Source: Phoma sp. XZ068 (taxonomy: Eukaryota > Ascomycota > Dothideomycetes > Pleosporales > Didymellaceae). Taken from it: a DNA stretch of 64,000 nucleotides. A program made the position numbers and the translations under genes. Shown in pieces: positions 1-9,902 of this stretch (positions are counted from its first letter, which is position 1; the number at the start of each line of letters is the position of its first letter). The stretch is from assembly GCA_004835665.1 (NCBI GenBank), contig RBKR01000003.1:1426001-1490000 (forward strand). The letters are read 5' to 3'. Under the pieces are notes generated by a model. It was not told the origin of the DNA and did no database searches. It saw only the letters and a list, made by a program, of their open reading frames with translations.

Positions 1-350
1 GATTGCGCATGCAGCCGCGCGTATGCGTTGTATAATGACCAGGCAGCGGTTCTGGGAGAATTGTGTAACGCTGAGTGGTGCGCTTCGAGTGGCTCAGGGC
101 GATGACGAATGCTCTCCAGTCGCCAAGATATGGGGCACCAACCTCCAAGCGATCGCGCATCCAGGGCTCCAGGGATTCGAAGCTCATGCTCGAGCGTCCG
201 AACCCACCCCTCCTAACCAATTCTCCCTACTACACATACGCGCAGGCCTTTGCATCGCGCCTGCCCCCCTAATTGCCACCCTCTTTCCTTCCTTCCATAG
301 TAATCGCGACTGCCTCCAGAAGCTCTGGACAGGCAGCAACCACCGTCGAG
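1..350. other. 5' flank of SLA2, no gene seen
   Basis: No coding frame here shows a recognisable domain. The last part is presumably promoter and 5' leader of the SLA2 gene that starts at 351. C/T-rich tracts (for example around 268-297) are typical of fungal promoters. Whatever lies further upstream is outside the window. Confidence 0.5.
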
Positions 351-3300
351 ATGGCGCTCTACGGATCCACCAGGAATGTTGACATGGGGAAGTCAGTCAA
401 CGACATATCGCGCAATGGGGTCGTACCATACTGAGTTTCTCTACAGGCAAGAGTCTGAGCTCGCCATCAACATTCGTAAAGCAACGAGCATCGAGGAGGT
501 CTCACCGAAACGTACGTCCGCAACCTCCGAGACATTCGATCGACGCTCATGGTAATGCATAGGCAAGCATGTACGAGCATGTATCGTATACACATGGGAC
601 CACAAGAGCTCTGCCTCGTTCTGGCAGGGCATGAAAGTGTATGTCACGCCAAATGCTGCGCACGACCTCATGGGCGCATTGGAACGGCCGGAACATTGCT
701 GAACACGACTGCAGGCAGCCAATCCTCGCCGATGAAATACAGACGTTCAAAGCCCTCATTACCGTACACAAGGTTCTCCAAGAAGGCCACCCCATCGTTT
801 TAAAGGAGGCGCAATCCAACACAAGCTGGCTGGAGAGCTTGTCGCGGGGTACCATGGACGGAGCAGGCGCACGAGGATATGCGCCGCTCATTTCAGAGTA
901 CATCTACTACCTCATGGCCAAGCTTGCGTTCCACCGACAGCACCCGGAGTTTAATGGTACGATCAGCAAGCCCCAGCTGAGCGAGCAGCACACTGACCAC
1001 ACACAGGAACTTTCGAGTACGAGGAATACATCAGCTTAAAGTCCATCAACGATCCCAACGAGGGGTACGAGACCATCTCTGACCTCATGACATTGCAGGA
1101 TCAGATCGACTCGTTCCAGAAGCTCATCTTCTCGCACTTTCGAAGCGGCGCCAACAACGAGTGCAGGATAGCCGCATTGGTTCCATTGGTTCAGGAGAGC
1201 TATGGTATCTACAAGTTCATCACTAGCATGCTGCGTGCTATGCACACCAGTAGGTCTTGCGCATGAGCCTGCAAAGATTATCCTAACAAGCGCAGCACTG
1301 GGTGACGACGAAGCTCTCTCCCCTCTCCGTGGCAGATACGACGCCCAGCACTACCGCCTCGTCAAGTTCTACTACGAATGCTCGAACCTGCGATACTTGA
1401 CAAGCTTGATCACAGTGCCCAAACTCCCCCAAGATCCGCCGAACCTCCTTTCCGAAGACGAGTCTGCGCCCGCCCTTCCTGCGAGACCGAAGAACGAGGA
1501 GCCTGCCCCCGCACCACGCGCTCCATCTGTTGACCCGGAGCCGATCAACGAGTTCTGGAAGAACGATCAGAAGAGACAGCAGGAGCAGTACGAGGCAGAG
1601 CAGTTGAGATTGCAGCAACAATGGGAGGAAGCACAGCGTCAGCAGCAGCAACAGCAAATGCAGGCGCAAAGGGACTTTGAGGAGCAGCAGAGGCTACAGG
1701 CAGAGCAAGCGCGCCTTGCGCAAGAGCAGCTCATGCGCGACCAGTACCAACAACAAACTCAGGGTCGTCTTGCGGAACTTGAGCGAGAGAACCTCAATGC
1801 ACGCGCACAATACGAACGCGACCAGCTTATGCTCCAGCAGTACGACCAGAGGATGAAGGCGCTTGAGGGCGAGATTGCACAGATGAATCAGAACTTCTCC
1901 TCGCAGATGGGCTCCCGTGATGAGCAGCTCCGAGCATTGCAGGAGCAGCTGAACACATGGAGATCAAAGTACGAGTCGCTTGCGAAGCTCTACTCCCAGC
2001 TGCGTCACGAGCACCTCCAACTCCTGCAGAAGTTCAAGGCCGTTCAGCTCAAGGCCAACTCAGCTCAAGAAGCCATCGATTCGCGCGACAAGTTGCAGCG
2101 AGAACTCAAGACGAAGAACTTGGAGTTGGCCGACATGATCCGCGAGCGCGATCGCGCCATGATGGAGAAGGATCGCAGCACTGGTGGACACCGCGACGAA
2201 TTGGAGAAGGTCAAGCGCGAACTGCGTGATGCCCTGGACCGAATCGACAACGCAGAGCGAGGCAAGGGCTCAGAGTTGTCTGCTATGCTGTCGAGGCACA
2301 ACCGTGAGATTGCGGATCTGGAAGAAGCTTTACGCAACAAGACACGCCAGCTTGATCAGCTGCAGATGAAGCACCGCGAAGGAGACTCAGATCTGGAGCG
2401 TCTGCTGCGCGACAAGGAAGAGGAGCTGGAGATCTTCCGCGCCGGCATGGACCAGACTCTGCTTGAGCTAAACGAGCTCAAATTGAACGGCAATGCCACC
2501 GACGATGTTCTCGATGGCCATCTCGACACCATCATGCAGGACAGTCTACAGAAGATCAACGACATTATCGACTCTGTCCTGCAGAGTGGGGTACAGCGTG
2601 TGGACGATGCTCTCTATGAGCTAGACTCCTCCATGCAGGCTGGTAACCAGAACGCGACTGGTCCCTACGTTCTTTCACAGATCGAGAACGCCTCCACAAG
2701 TACCATGGAGTTTTCAACGGCTTTCAACAACTTCATCGCGGATGGACACAACGCCAAGCACGCCGAGGTCATCAACGCCGTCAACAACTTCGCCGGCTCC
2801 ATCGTGGACGTTCTGATTAACACCAAGGGTCTTACAAGATTTGCCTCGGACGAGAACAAGGCTGACCAGCTCATCAATGGAGCACGAGCCTCTGCGACCT
2901 CGACCATCAGATTCTTCCGCAACGTGCAGTCGGTACGGATGTACGATCTCGATGCCGAGCAGAAGATCGACGTTGTCATCAACAACAGCTCCGAGGTGGT
3001 CCGCAACTTGCAGAGCTTGTCTAAGCTCGCGGATGCTTTCGCACCCAAGAGCAAGATCAACACCAATGGAGACCTTGGCGAGGTCGTTGACGATGAGCTG
3101 ACAAAGGCAGCTAATGCTATCCAAGCTGCTGCCGACCGCCTTGCTAAACTGAAGAATAAGCCTCGTGACCAGTTCTCTACTTACGAACTCAAGATTCACG
3201 ACTCGATTCTCGATGCGGCTATCGCAGTTACCAACGCCATCGCACAGCTCATCAAGGCAGCCACAGCATCACAGCAAGAAATCGTCCGTGAAGGCCGTGG

Positions 3301-3834
3301 TAGCATGTCAAAGACCCAGTTCTACAAGAAGCACAACCGCTGGACCGAGGGTCTCATCAGTGCTGCGAAGGCTGTCGCTACCTCAACGAACATGCTCATC
3401 GAGACCGCCGACGGTGTCATCTCTGGCCGCAACTCTCCCGAGCAGCTTATCGTGGCGTCCAATGACGTTGCTGCCTCGACTGCTCAGCTCGTTGCTGCTA
3501 GTCGTGTCAAGGCCAGCTTCATGAGTAAGACCCAGGACAGACTTGAGACTGCATCCAAGGCCGTTACTGCTGCTTGCCGTTCGCTTGTCAGGCAGGTACA
3601 GGATATCATCGCACAAAAGAACAGGGACGATGGCGAGGTTGTTGACTACACCAAGTTGAGCGACCACGAGTTCAAGGTCAGGCAGATGGAGCAACAGGTA
3701 TGTCTTTTCTATTTAATCGCGATGAATAAAGTGCTGACAACGTACAGGTCGAGATTCTGCAGCTCGAGAACCAGCTGTCACAGGCGCGCAGCAGGCTTGG
3801 CGAGATGCGCAAGCTCTCGTACCTCGAAGAGTAA
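351..3834 (+). CDS. SLA2: SLA2/END4 endocytic actin-binding adaptor (HIP1R homologue)
   Basis: Links clathrin-coated membrane patches to cortical actin during endocytosis. I place seven exons at 351-391, 447-511, 563-638, 715-956, 1007-1249, 1296-3697 and 3748-3834, giving 1051 residues, a normal length for fungal Sla2. The first ~290 residues are the ANTH phosphoinositide-binding domain (KHVRACIVYTWDHKSSASFW and QEGHP are family signatures). A glutamine- and proline-rich linker follows, including a short Q run, then a long coiled coil (~300-650). The C-terminal third is the talin-like I/LWEQ (THATCH) actin-binding module ending just before the last short exon. All intron phases close and the frame is uninterrupted. 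The start was chosen because it gives the family N-terminus after splicing of a GTCAGT donor at 392. It is convergent with the RING-like gene at 4117. SLA2 flanks the mating-type locus in many ascomycetes, but no MAT gene is visible here. Confidence 0.95.
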
Positions 3835-4116
3835 GATCATGATACCGAACGCTCCTACATACGAGCTTATAGCATTCCCCTTCTCGGTAGATAGCCTTTG
3901 TTTTTTGCGCGCCATAGTTTGTTGGAAGGTCACAGTCCCAGGTATCTTTCCAAAGTTGAGAGAAGCACCGGCATTTTGTTTTTGCCTACATCAATACCAT
4001 ATCGCCTTGTTCCCTCCTTACATTTACCTCGTACAGCCTGTTTCTATACCGTTCAAAGCTTATATCCTATCTTTGTACTGCCCGTAGTCCGGCACTGAAC
4101 TCCCACCATTGCCCAC

Positions 4117-4761
4117 CTAATTCATGCCCTGCACTAGCCACTCAACCTCTACGACTCCCACCCCAGAACCCGCAACTAAGTCCTGCAAACGAAGACATGA
4201 GTCACACTCCACACACACCATCGTCGTCTGAAATATCGCCGGCACACCTTGAACTCCGAGCGTCTCACCACCAGCCTCACGCACACACATACACTCCTGC
4301 AGCCACGACAGAAAACACGCGCCGTGGAAGATATGTCTGCAATCTATTACTCGGACAATTGGCACATACGCGGATTGCTTGTACATAGGCCTTTTGGACC
4401 CATTACTCGCTAGGCGTTTCTGTACCTGCGCGTTCAGCAATAACCCGCAGACACTGCACTCGTGCTCGAAGTGCCCGTGTTCAATCAGTTTGGAGCATGT
4501 GAAGAGTGGAGTTGGTATCTCAGCAGCATTTGCAGACTCGTCTGTATTTTCGCATGGCGACATGCTGCGGGCTGCTTCTTCTGGGTAGGATTTGTTAGCT
4601 TCGATGCAGGCTTCTGAGCGGCGGCGGTCGGTGCGGCGGTCTATTTCGTTTAGTTTCATGGCGAGGGCGATGTCTAACTGCGTTGGATCGGGGAAGAGGT
4701 GTGCGTCTGGGGCTGCAGGGGATGATGGGCGGGAGAGGGAGGTTGGTTGAGAATATGGCAT
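4117..4761 (-). CDS. RING-H2-like zinc-binding protein, uncharacterised
   Basis: Single-exon gene of 214 residues if the internal ATG at 4761 is used. An upstream in-frame extension to 4926 is open but low-complexity and unlikely to be translated. The C-terminal half has a RING-H2-type pattern: CSVC, then a long spacer, CRHIFHGAC, then CVEC and CDSC, giving four metal-ligand pairs. The N-terminal half is serine/proline-rich and then charged. RING proteins are often ubiquitin E3 ligases, but no substrate or partner is suggested here. Its neighbour at 4936-5967 on the same strand carries a similar CRHxxHxxCF core, so the two look like divergent tandem paralogues. Real expression is not proven. 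Confidence 0.6.
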   Translation of the reverse strand: MPYSQPTSLSRPSSPAAPDAHLFPDPTQLDIALAMKLNEIDRRTDRRRSEACIEANKSYPEEAARSMSPCENTDESANAAEIPTPLFTCSKLIEHGHFEHECSVCGLLLNAQVQKRLASNGSKRPMYKQSAYVPIVRVIDCRHIFHGACFLSWLQECMCVREAGGETLGVQGVPAIFQTTMVCVECDSCLRLQDLVAGSGVGVVEVEWLVQGMN

Positions 4762-4935
4762 AATCGATTGGGCGCAAGATAATGGTACAATGCAAGTGAA
4801 AACATGGAGCAAAAGTGATGTATTATTGCTAGAGTGAGTTTGCTTGTACAGCGTTTGTGACGGAGGGCATAAAGGCACTGGATACATGCCGAAACGCGTC
4901 GAAAGGACGCTGGGGACTGAGAACAATGCCCTGTC

Positions 4936-5967
4936 TCAATACTGTCTGGGTTGCCGTGTTGCAGCTTTCCAAACAACATCTCTATACACGCCGCCTCGTG
5001 TCGCTTCCAACAAGCGATCGTGTCGATTATCGAGCTCCTCTCGGCTGTAGTCCTTGATTCGCCGCTTCAGATGCGCACAGTTGAAGCAGCTGCCCTCATC
5101 ACAGTTGACAGCGGGATCACGCAGCTTGTCGAAGCATGCAGAGTGCACCAAGTGCCTGCAGCCCTGCAAGAGCCAGACGACTGAAGCCCTTTGTTTGACT
5201 GAGCTTGTATGGGTGTTCTTGCAGCCTACGCAATCGAACGCGCCCAAATTACGATTCCGTATGCGAAACAGAGAGTAGTAGAGAAAGTCTTCGTCCAGGG
5301 GAGGAAGTGTAAGCGATTGGTCTTGTGCATGTTCAGACGCGTTGACATCGCGAATCTTCTGCTGCTGCCGTAAGGCACTCCCACTGTCATACTCGTGGAA
5401 TCCGCTATCGATGCGCTGGTGAGGTCTCATGGGTGCTCCTGTAACGTTGTCTACCATATCTTGCCGTGTCTCGGCGGTGTCTAGGTATGCACGCATTTTC
5501 TTGACGCGCTCTTGTCCCGCCTCGAGGCGTCGGCGTAGCTTAGCTCGCTCTTCCTTGTATGTTGGCAGTGAGCGTGTGAAGTGGTCTGAGAGGTCATTCA
5601 CTGGAGGCGCAGTGGTTGTTGCGCGAACTGGTGAGGGTCGGAATAGCCATCTTGTACTATCGCGCTGCGGTGTGCCAACCGGAGTTGTCGAGAAAAATGA
5701 TGAACTGGTGTTTTGCTGCAGTGACAAAGTGCTGGTCTTCATTTGTAAAGACTGCAACACTTTATTGAAGTTCGACTCGGTCAAGGTCAGTGATTCCGTT
5801 GACGATGTGAAGTCGGTGTCTGAATTGCCGCTTGACTTTGTCGGCGAAGGCGGCAGAGGGACATTCGTAGGTGTGCGTCTTAGCCAGTTCATGGTAGCGG
5901 AAAGTTTATTCGGGGAAGATGGAGGAGTGAAGTCGAAGATGGAGAGAGGCTGCATTAGTTGTGACAT
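4936..5967 (-). CDS. RING-like zinc-binding protein, uncharacterised (tandem paralogue)
   Basis: Single exon, 343 residues, ATG at 5967. The N-terminal ~110 residues are Ser/Thr/Pro-rich and probably disordered, with TPP and SPT motifs that could be phosphorylated. A charged helical stretch follows around 130-165 (EERAKLRRRLEAGQERVKKM). The C-terminal domain has a RING-like ligand series: CVGC, about 20 residues, CRHLVHSAC, then C-x4-C-x2-C (CDEGSCFNC). This CRHxxHxACF core matches the neighbour at 4117-4761. No family name is recognised. An E3 role is an inference from the fold signature only. Confidence 0.65.
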   Translation of the reverse strand: MSQLMQPLSIFDFTPPSSPNKLSATMNWLRRTPTNVPLPPSPTKSSGNSDTDFTSSTESLTLTESNFNKVLQSLQMKTSTLSLQQNTSSSFFSTTPVGTPQRDSTRWLFRPSPVRATTTAPPVNDLSDHFTRSLPTYKEERAKLRRRLEAGQERVKKMRAYLDTAETRQDMVDNVTGAPMRPHQRIDSGFHEYDSGSALRQQQKIRDVNASEHAQDQSLTLPPLDEDFLYYSLFRIRNRNLGAFDCVGCKNTHTSSVKQRASVVWLLQGCRHLVHSACFDKLRDPAVNCDEGSCFNCAHLKRRIKDYSREELDNRHDRLLEATRGGVYRDVVWKAATRQPRQY

Positions 5968-6848
5968 TATGTCGTGTGCTCGTTAATTACGTATAGTGTG
6001 TGAGGAGATGAGTTGTAAAGTGGTACCGAATATCAGAGACGTGGTTGACAACGGGACTTAAACCAAATTATTGATAGGTATAACAAACCGTTGTATAGCA
6101 ACACTTATACAGGCCATGTCTAAGGCAAGTGTCATTGCTCAGGTTGGGTGTTGTTCTGTCTCCACTCAGACATGCATGGGTGTGCTTGTCTGGTAAGATT
6201 GTGCTCGACGGTAACAGAGCATCTCATAGGGCTGGCACTGGAAGCATGCGTAGTCAGAAATAGTGGCCAACGGGCTTTTTTGGCTGTTTCATGGACAGGG
6301 CCCGATGCACTTTGCGCTCTTTGCGGAGCGCAGAAGAACGGACGCTCGTAAACCCAGTCGCGGTTCTTTATGGTCAGCCATTCCTCCGATTGACTGACAA
6401 CACACTGGCCGTCCACTCGTATGTTAATGAAACCTTTGTAGTGGCAATGTCTCTGATGGTGAAGGAGCGTGGGTGAGTCAAGACGGATGAAGGAAGGTGC
6501 AGGCGAAGCACGAGCGTGCACCTGTCCTGCAACTTGTAGGTACAGCTGCTGAAAGGGAAAGGTCGATCGCCAATATACACACGAAGCCGCGTGGATCAAG
6601 AAACAAGCGTCGTCTTTGTCGGACACACGTGGCTTTTGATTCTATCAGACGCAGTTGAGGATATCCTTGTCGTTATCGAAGATGACCTCATTCCGAGATC
6701 GTTCCTTCTCATTCCGAACACCATCACAAATCACAACTACCATCTCACAATCATACCTCACCCCACATCTACCCGCTACATGCCCGCGCCCTTGATCCCG
6801 CGCAACATAACCCTCACAAACCTCAAAACTCTCTACCGTCTACGCAAA
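5968..6848. other. Intergenic region between RING-like gene and FSH1-type hydrolase
   Basis: Divergent promoter space for the RING-like gene (minus) and the hydrolase (plus). A minus-strand open frame at 6132-6626 (164 codons) has a fairly protein-like middle section (SEEWLTIKNRDWVYER) but no recognised domain, so I do not call it as a gene. An in-frame plus-strand extension of the hydrolase frame back to 6591 is judged 5' leader. Confidence 0.4.
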
Positions 6849-7679
6849 ATGTCCGCCGCCCCACCCCCAAAACGCCCGATAAAGATTCTCTTCCTCCACG
6901 GCTTCACGCAATCCGGGCCCCTCTTCAGCGCGAAATGCGGCGCCCTGCGCAAAACACTGCAAAAAGCCTTTCCAGCGGGGATAACGCTCTCGTTCCCGAC
7001 CGCGCCGCTGCGCCTCTCCCCAACAGACGTGAGCTTCCTGCACGGCTCGGATGCGAAAGAAGGCGGGGAGGCAGAGGAAGTCGATGCGTGGGCGTGGTGG
7101 CGCCGTAAGGGCGATAGCGAGCCGTACACATATGCAGGATTGGAAGAAGGGCTGGGCCGGATGGCACACGTCTTGAAGGAGGAGGGGCCGTTTGATGGTG
7201 TAGTCGGGTTTTCGCAGGGCGGCGCTGCGACGGCAATGGTCGCGTCTCTGCTGGAGCCTGGGCGGCGCGAGGCGTTCGAGAAGCTGCAGAAAGAGGGCGG
7301 TATGCGATTCCCTGAGTCCTTCGAAGCGGGAGAGAGCGGTGTGCATCCGCCGCTGAAGTTTGCAGTGAGCTATAGTGGATTTGCGGCGATAGGCCAGAAC
7401 CCATATCATGCGTTTTACGAGCCGAAGATTAAGACGCCAATGTTGCATTTCTTGGGAAGTCTGGATACAGTTGTGGAAGAGAGCAGGAGTCTGGCATTGG
7501 TGGAGGCATGTGAAGAGAGCGAGGGCAGGGTGGTGTATCACCCTGGTGGTCACTTTCTGCCAAGTACCCAGAAGGCAAGTGTGAATGCTTTGATTGGGTT
7601 CATCAAGGAGGTGCTACATAAAGCTGAAGGGCCAAAGAAAGAGGAAGAGAGCGTCGAAGACATGGATGTGCCGTTCTGA
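6849..7679 (+). CDS. FSH1/OVCA2-type serine hydrolase
   Basis: 276-residue alpha/beta hydrolase of the FSH1 family (DUF341). Members are small serine hydrolases related to human OVCA2. The N-terminus has the strand KILFLHGFTQSG with the oxyanion-hole region. The nucleophile elbow GFSQGG places the catalytic serine near residue 122. The expected acid lies in FLGSLDTVVEE and the catalytic histidine in HPGGHFLP. An acidic tail ends the protein. The start at 6849 (MSAAPPPK) is preferred because it lies just ahead of the conserved fold. An upstream ATG at 6780 would add 23 residues, possibly a targeting sequence. No intron is seen. It is convergent with RPN5. The substrate is unknown, with short-chain esters or acyl groups typical of the family. 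Confidence 0.9.
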   Translation: MSAAPPPKRPIKILFLHGFTQSGPLFSAKCGALRKTLQKAFPAGITLSFPTAPLRLSPTDVSFLHGSDAKEGGEAEEVDAWAWWRRKGDSEPYTYAGLEEGLGRMAHVLKEEGPFDGVVGFSQGGAATAMVASLLEPGRREAFEKLQKEGGMRFPESFEAGESGVHPPLKFAVSYSGFAAIGQNPYHAFYEPKIKTPMLHFLGSLDTVVEESRSLALVEACEESEGRVVYHPGGHFLPSTQKASVNALIGFIKEVLHKAEGPKKEEESVEDMDVPF

Positions 7680-7856
7680 GCTGGTTTGAAAGCATGACCA
7701 GCATTACACAGCGCGGCGTTCGCTCATAGATGGGAAGATATAGATTGGCATCTGTTTTGATGTCTATATTACATGCGCACTGCATGCGCGGGGGCGACTA
7801 TAGACGGCCTCCAATTCTAGACTAATCATGATTCTTCGTCACATCGTCTCCATCAC

Positions 7857-9544
7857 TTATTTCGCCTTGCCCTTGACTGCCTTCTTGTCTACCTTCGTCG
7901 GCTGGATGCGCGCCATCATCTCCTCCTTGGTGATGAGATGGTCGACGCGCTCCAGAAGGCCGAGCAAGCTCTTCATGTTCCCACTCCACTCGTTCAGGAT
8001 ATCGTCCGAGTCGCGTGGCTTAGAGAACGTCACAATGCGTGCTGGTCGGTCGATCTTGGCGTAGATGGTCTTTGCGGTCACCAGCTCGCTGATGTACTTC
8101 TCTGTCTCGTCCTCCGTCAGGTCGAGGAGCTCTGTCAGGCGAGGAATCTGGATGCGTGTGTAGTACTTGGCAACAACGCGCACATTGTGCTCAATGACGC
8201 GCTTTCGCAGGTCTTGCCACCTCTTGTGTGCCTTCTCATCGTCTGAATCGTCCTTCTCTGCGTCGAAAACATCCGTGTCGGTCAGATGGGGGCCGAACTG
8301 CTTCGAAACCATAGGCCACCTCATCAGCTCGGGGATGGTGAAGAGCTTAACGAGTTGTGCGTCTTGTGGAATCTGCGAGTTGCGTGTATCGCGCTGGATG
8401 CGGTGGATGAGGTCAGACTGCTCGTTGTCGTACGGCGCAAGGATAATGAAGTAGATGACGCGCTGTAGGATCTACAGGAAGCGTTAGATAGACCAAACAG
8501 CGACAATTGGAGAAAACATACCGCTCGGAGCTTCTTAGGATCCTCCTCAACAGCCTCGGTATCCAGCACTTGTCGGTAGTGCTTGCAGACCTCGAGGTAC
8601 TTGTCATCATGCTTCGCCAGCGTAATCTGTTGCTCATAGTACCTCAGCTTGAGGTCTGTGACGTCGTCCTCAGGCTCGATTGGTGGGTCATCCGCACTGC
8701 GGGTCTTCTCCTTCTCCTCGCGCTCCTTCTGCTCCTTCTCTAGCTGCTCCGCGGACTTCTTCGGCCTGCGCTGGAAGTATCGTGTGCTGATCTTCCTGCT
8801 CAAAATGCCAGCCTGTGTCCAGTCGCCCTTCTGTATGCAAAGCGAGACTTGCTGTAGGATGAACTCGGTCTTCTCTCGTCGGGTCATGGAACCGAATGTC
8901 TCGACCTGGAGCTCGCAAAGGATGTCTGTAGCCGCGTTGATGTCGCCCTGCTCCTTCTTGATGTCGGACAGGATCCTTGTAACCCGGGCGCGCTCGACTT
9001 CGACGAAGATCTGCCACCTACATTAGTCTCAACGCACATGTCCAGGTCTGCTTGCCGCTTACCTTGCCCTCAGTCACTGTCCGCAGCGTCTCGATAACCG
9101 AAAGCTTTGTGTCGAGGTTGGGAGTATCGTCGAGGAAGGTCATGACGGTCTGCACCATCTTGGTCGTAGCTTGCTTGAGCTGTCCATGCTTCTTTGAGAG
9201 CAGAAGCACCTGCTCGTTCATGAGGTTCCAGTCATTTGCCTTCTTGGCTATTGTGACGATGGCGATAATGACGCGGGAAGTAGAGGCAAGATCTGAGGCC
9301 TGTGATGTGTAAGACTTTGGTCGTATGCGCACAGTATATCATGATCGTACCTGGCGTGTCTTCTTCTCGAGCGGAAGCAGCTGATCGATGGCAGCTTGTG
9401 GGTTGCTCTGGAGCGCGACATTAGCTTCGGTCCAGCTTCTACACGTCTCAAACTCACTGCTCCGAGCTTCTCTGCCTCTGGAATCTGGGCATCGGCCTCC
9501 TTGCTGAAGTCCTTGTCCGCCTTGAGCACCTCTCCGCTAGACAT
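7857..9544 (-). CDS. RPN5: 26S proteasome regulatory subunit RPN5 (PSMD12)
   Basis: Lid subunit of the 19S regulatory particle, a scaffold for the deubiquitinating lid. Exons on the minus strand are 9458-9544, 9351-9407, 9063-9299, 8522-9010 and 7857-8471, giving 494 residues. The first intron (9408-9457) has a GTGAGT donor, a GCTAATG branch site and a CTCCAG acceptor. Family hallmarks include LEKKTRQASDLAS, LLSKKHGQLKQA, IFVEVERARVT, AADILCELQVETFGSM and the C-terminal PCI/winged-helix region with KRVIEHNVRVVAKYYTRI and HLITKEEMM. A lysine/glutamate-rich insertion (EKEQKEREEKEK) sits in the middle TPR-like repeats. Reading frame and phases close cleanly. Confidence 0.96.
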
Positions 9545-9902
9545 GGTGGCGGGGTTGTCGTGTGGTCGTTGCGTGGGTGTTGTGGATTCTACGGGAGGAT
9601 TTGGGGATCGGCGGCGAGTGAGAGAAAGGGTGACGTTGAAGGCGGAAGGTGATGGTGACGGCGCGGCGACAATGTTTGGGGCGCTGGAGTTGCGGCTCGA
9701 TGATGTCCACTGCGGCGGCGGTTGCGCGCAAGGGCCACCCGGAGCTCGAACGCCGATTCACCCGTGCCAGCCTTACACTAGCTCCCATTCTAACCACTGA
9801 CTACAGCTGCGATATCAAGCACCACTGGAATTTTGCATCACGGTTACATCTAATTTTGCAACTGTAGCGGATGAAGTCCAATCATTAAAGCCATATCACA
9901 CT
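9545..9902. other. Intergenic region upstream of RPN5
   Basis: Promoter space of RPN5 and the downstream side of the decayed gene at 9903. No gene or repeat is recognised. Confidence 0.4.

Noticed and set aside
1202..4087. A single 961-residue protein starting at 1202
   Set aside because: Its first residues lie inside an intron and its last ~110 residues run past the 3698-3747 intron; spliced SLA2 explains the sequence better.
6132..6626. Minus-strand 164-codon frame
   Set aside because: No domain, no ATG-proximal signal, and it overlaps the promoter and leader of the FSH1-type gene.
9408..9457. Reading through the first RPN5 intron
   Set aside because: Gives a frameshifted sequence; the 50-bp GTGAGT...CTCCAG intron with a CTAAT branch site restores the conserved protein.
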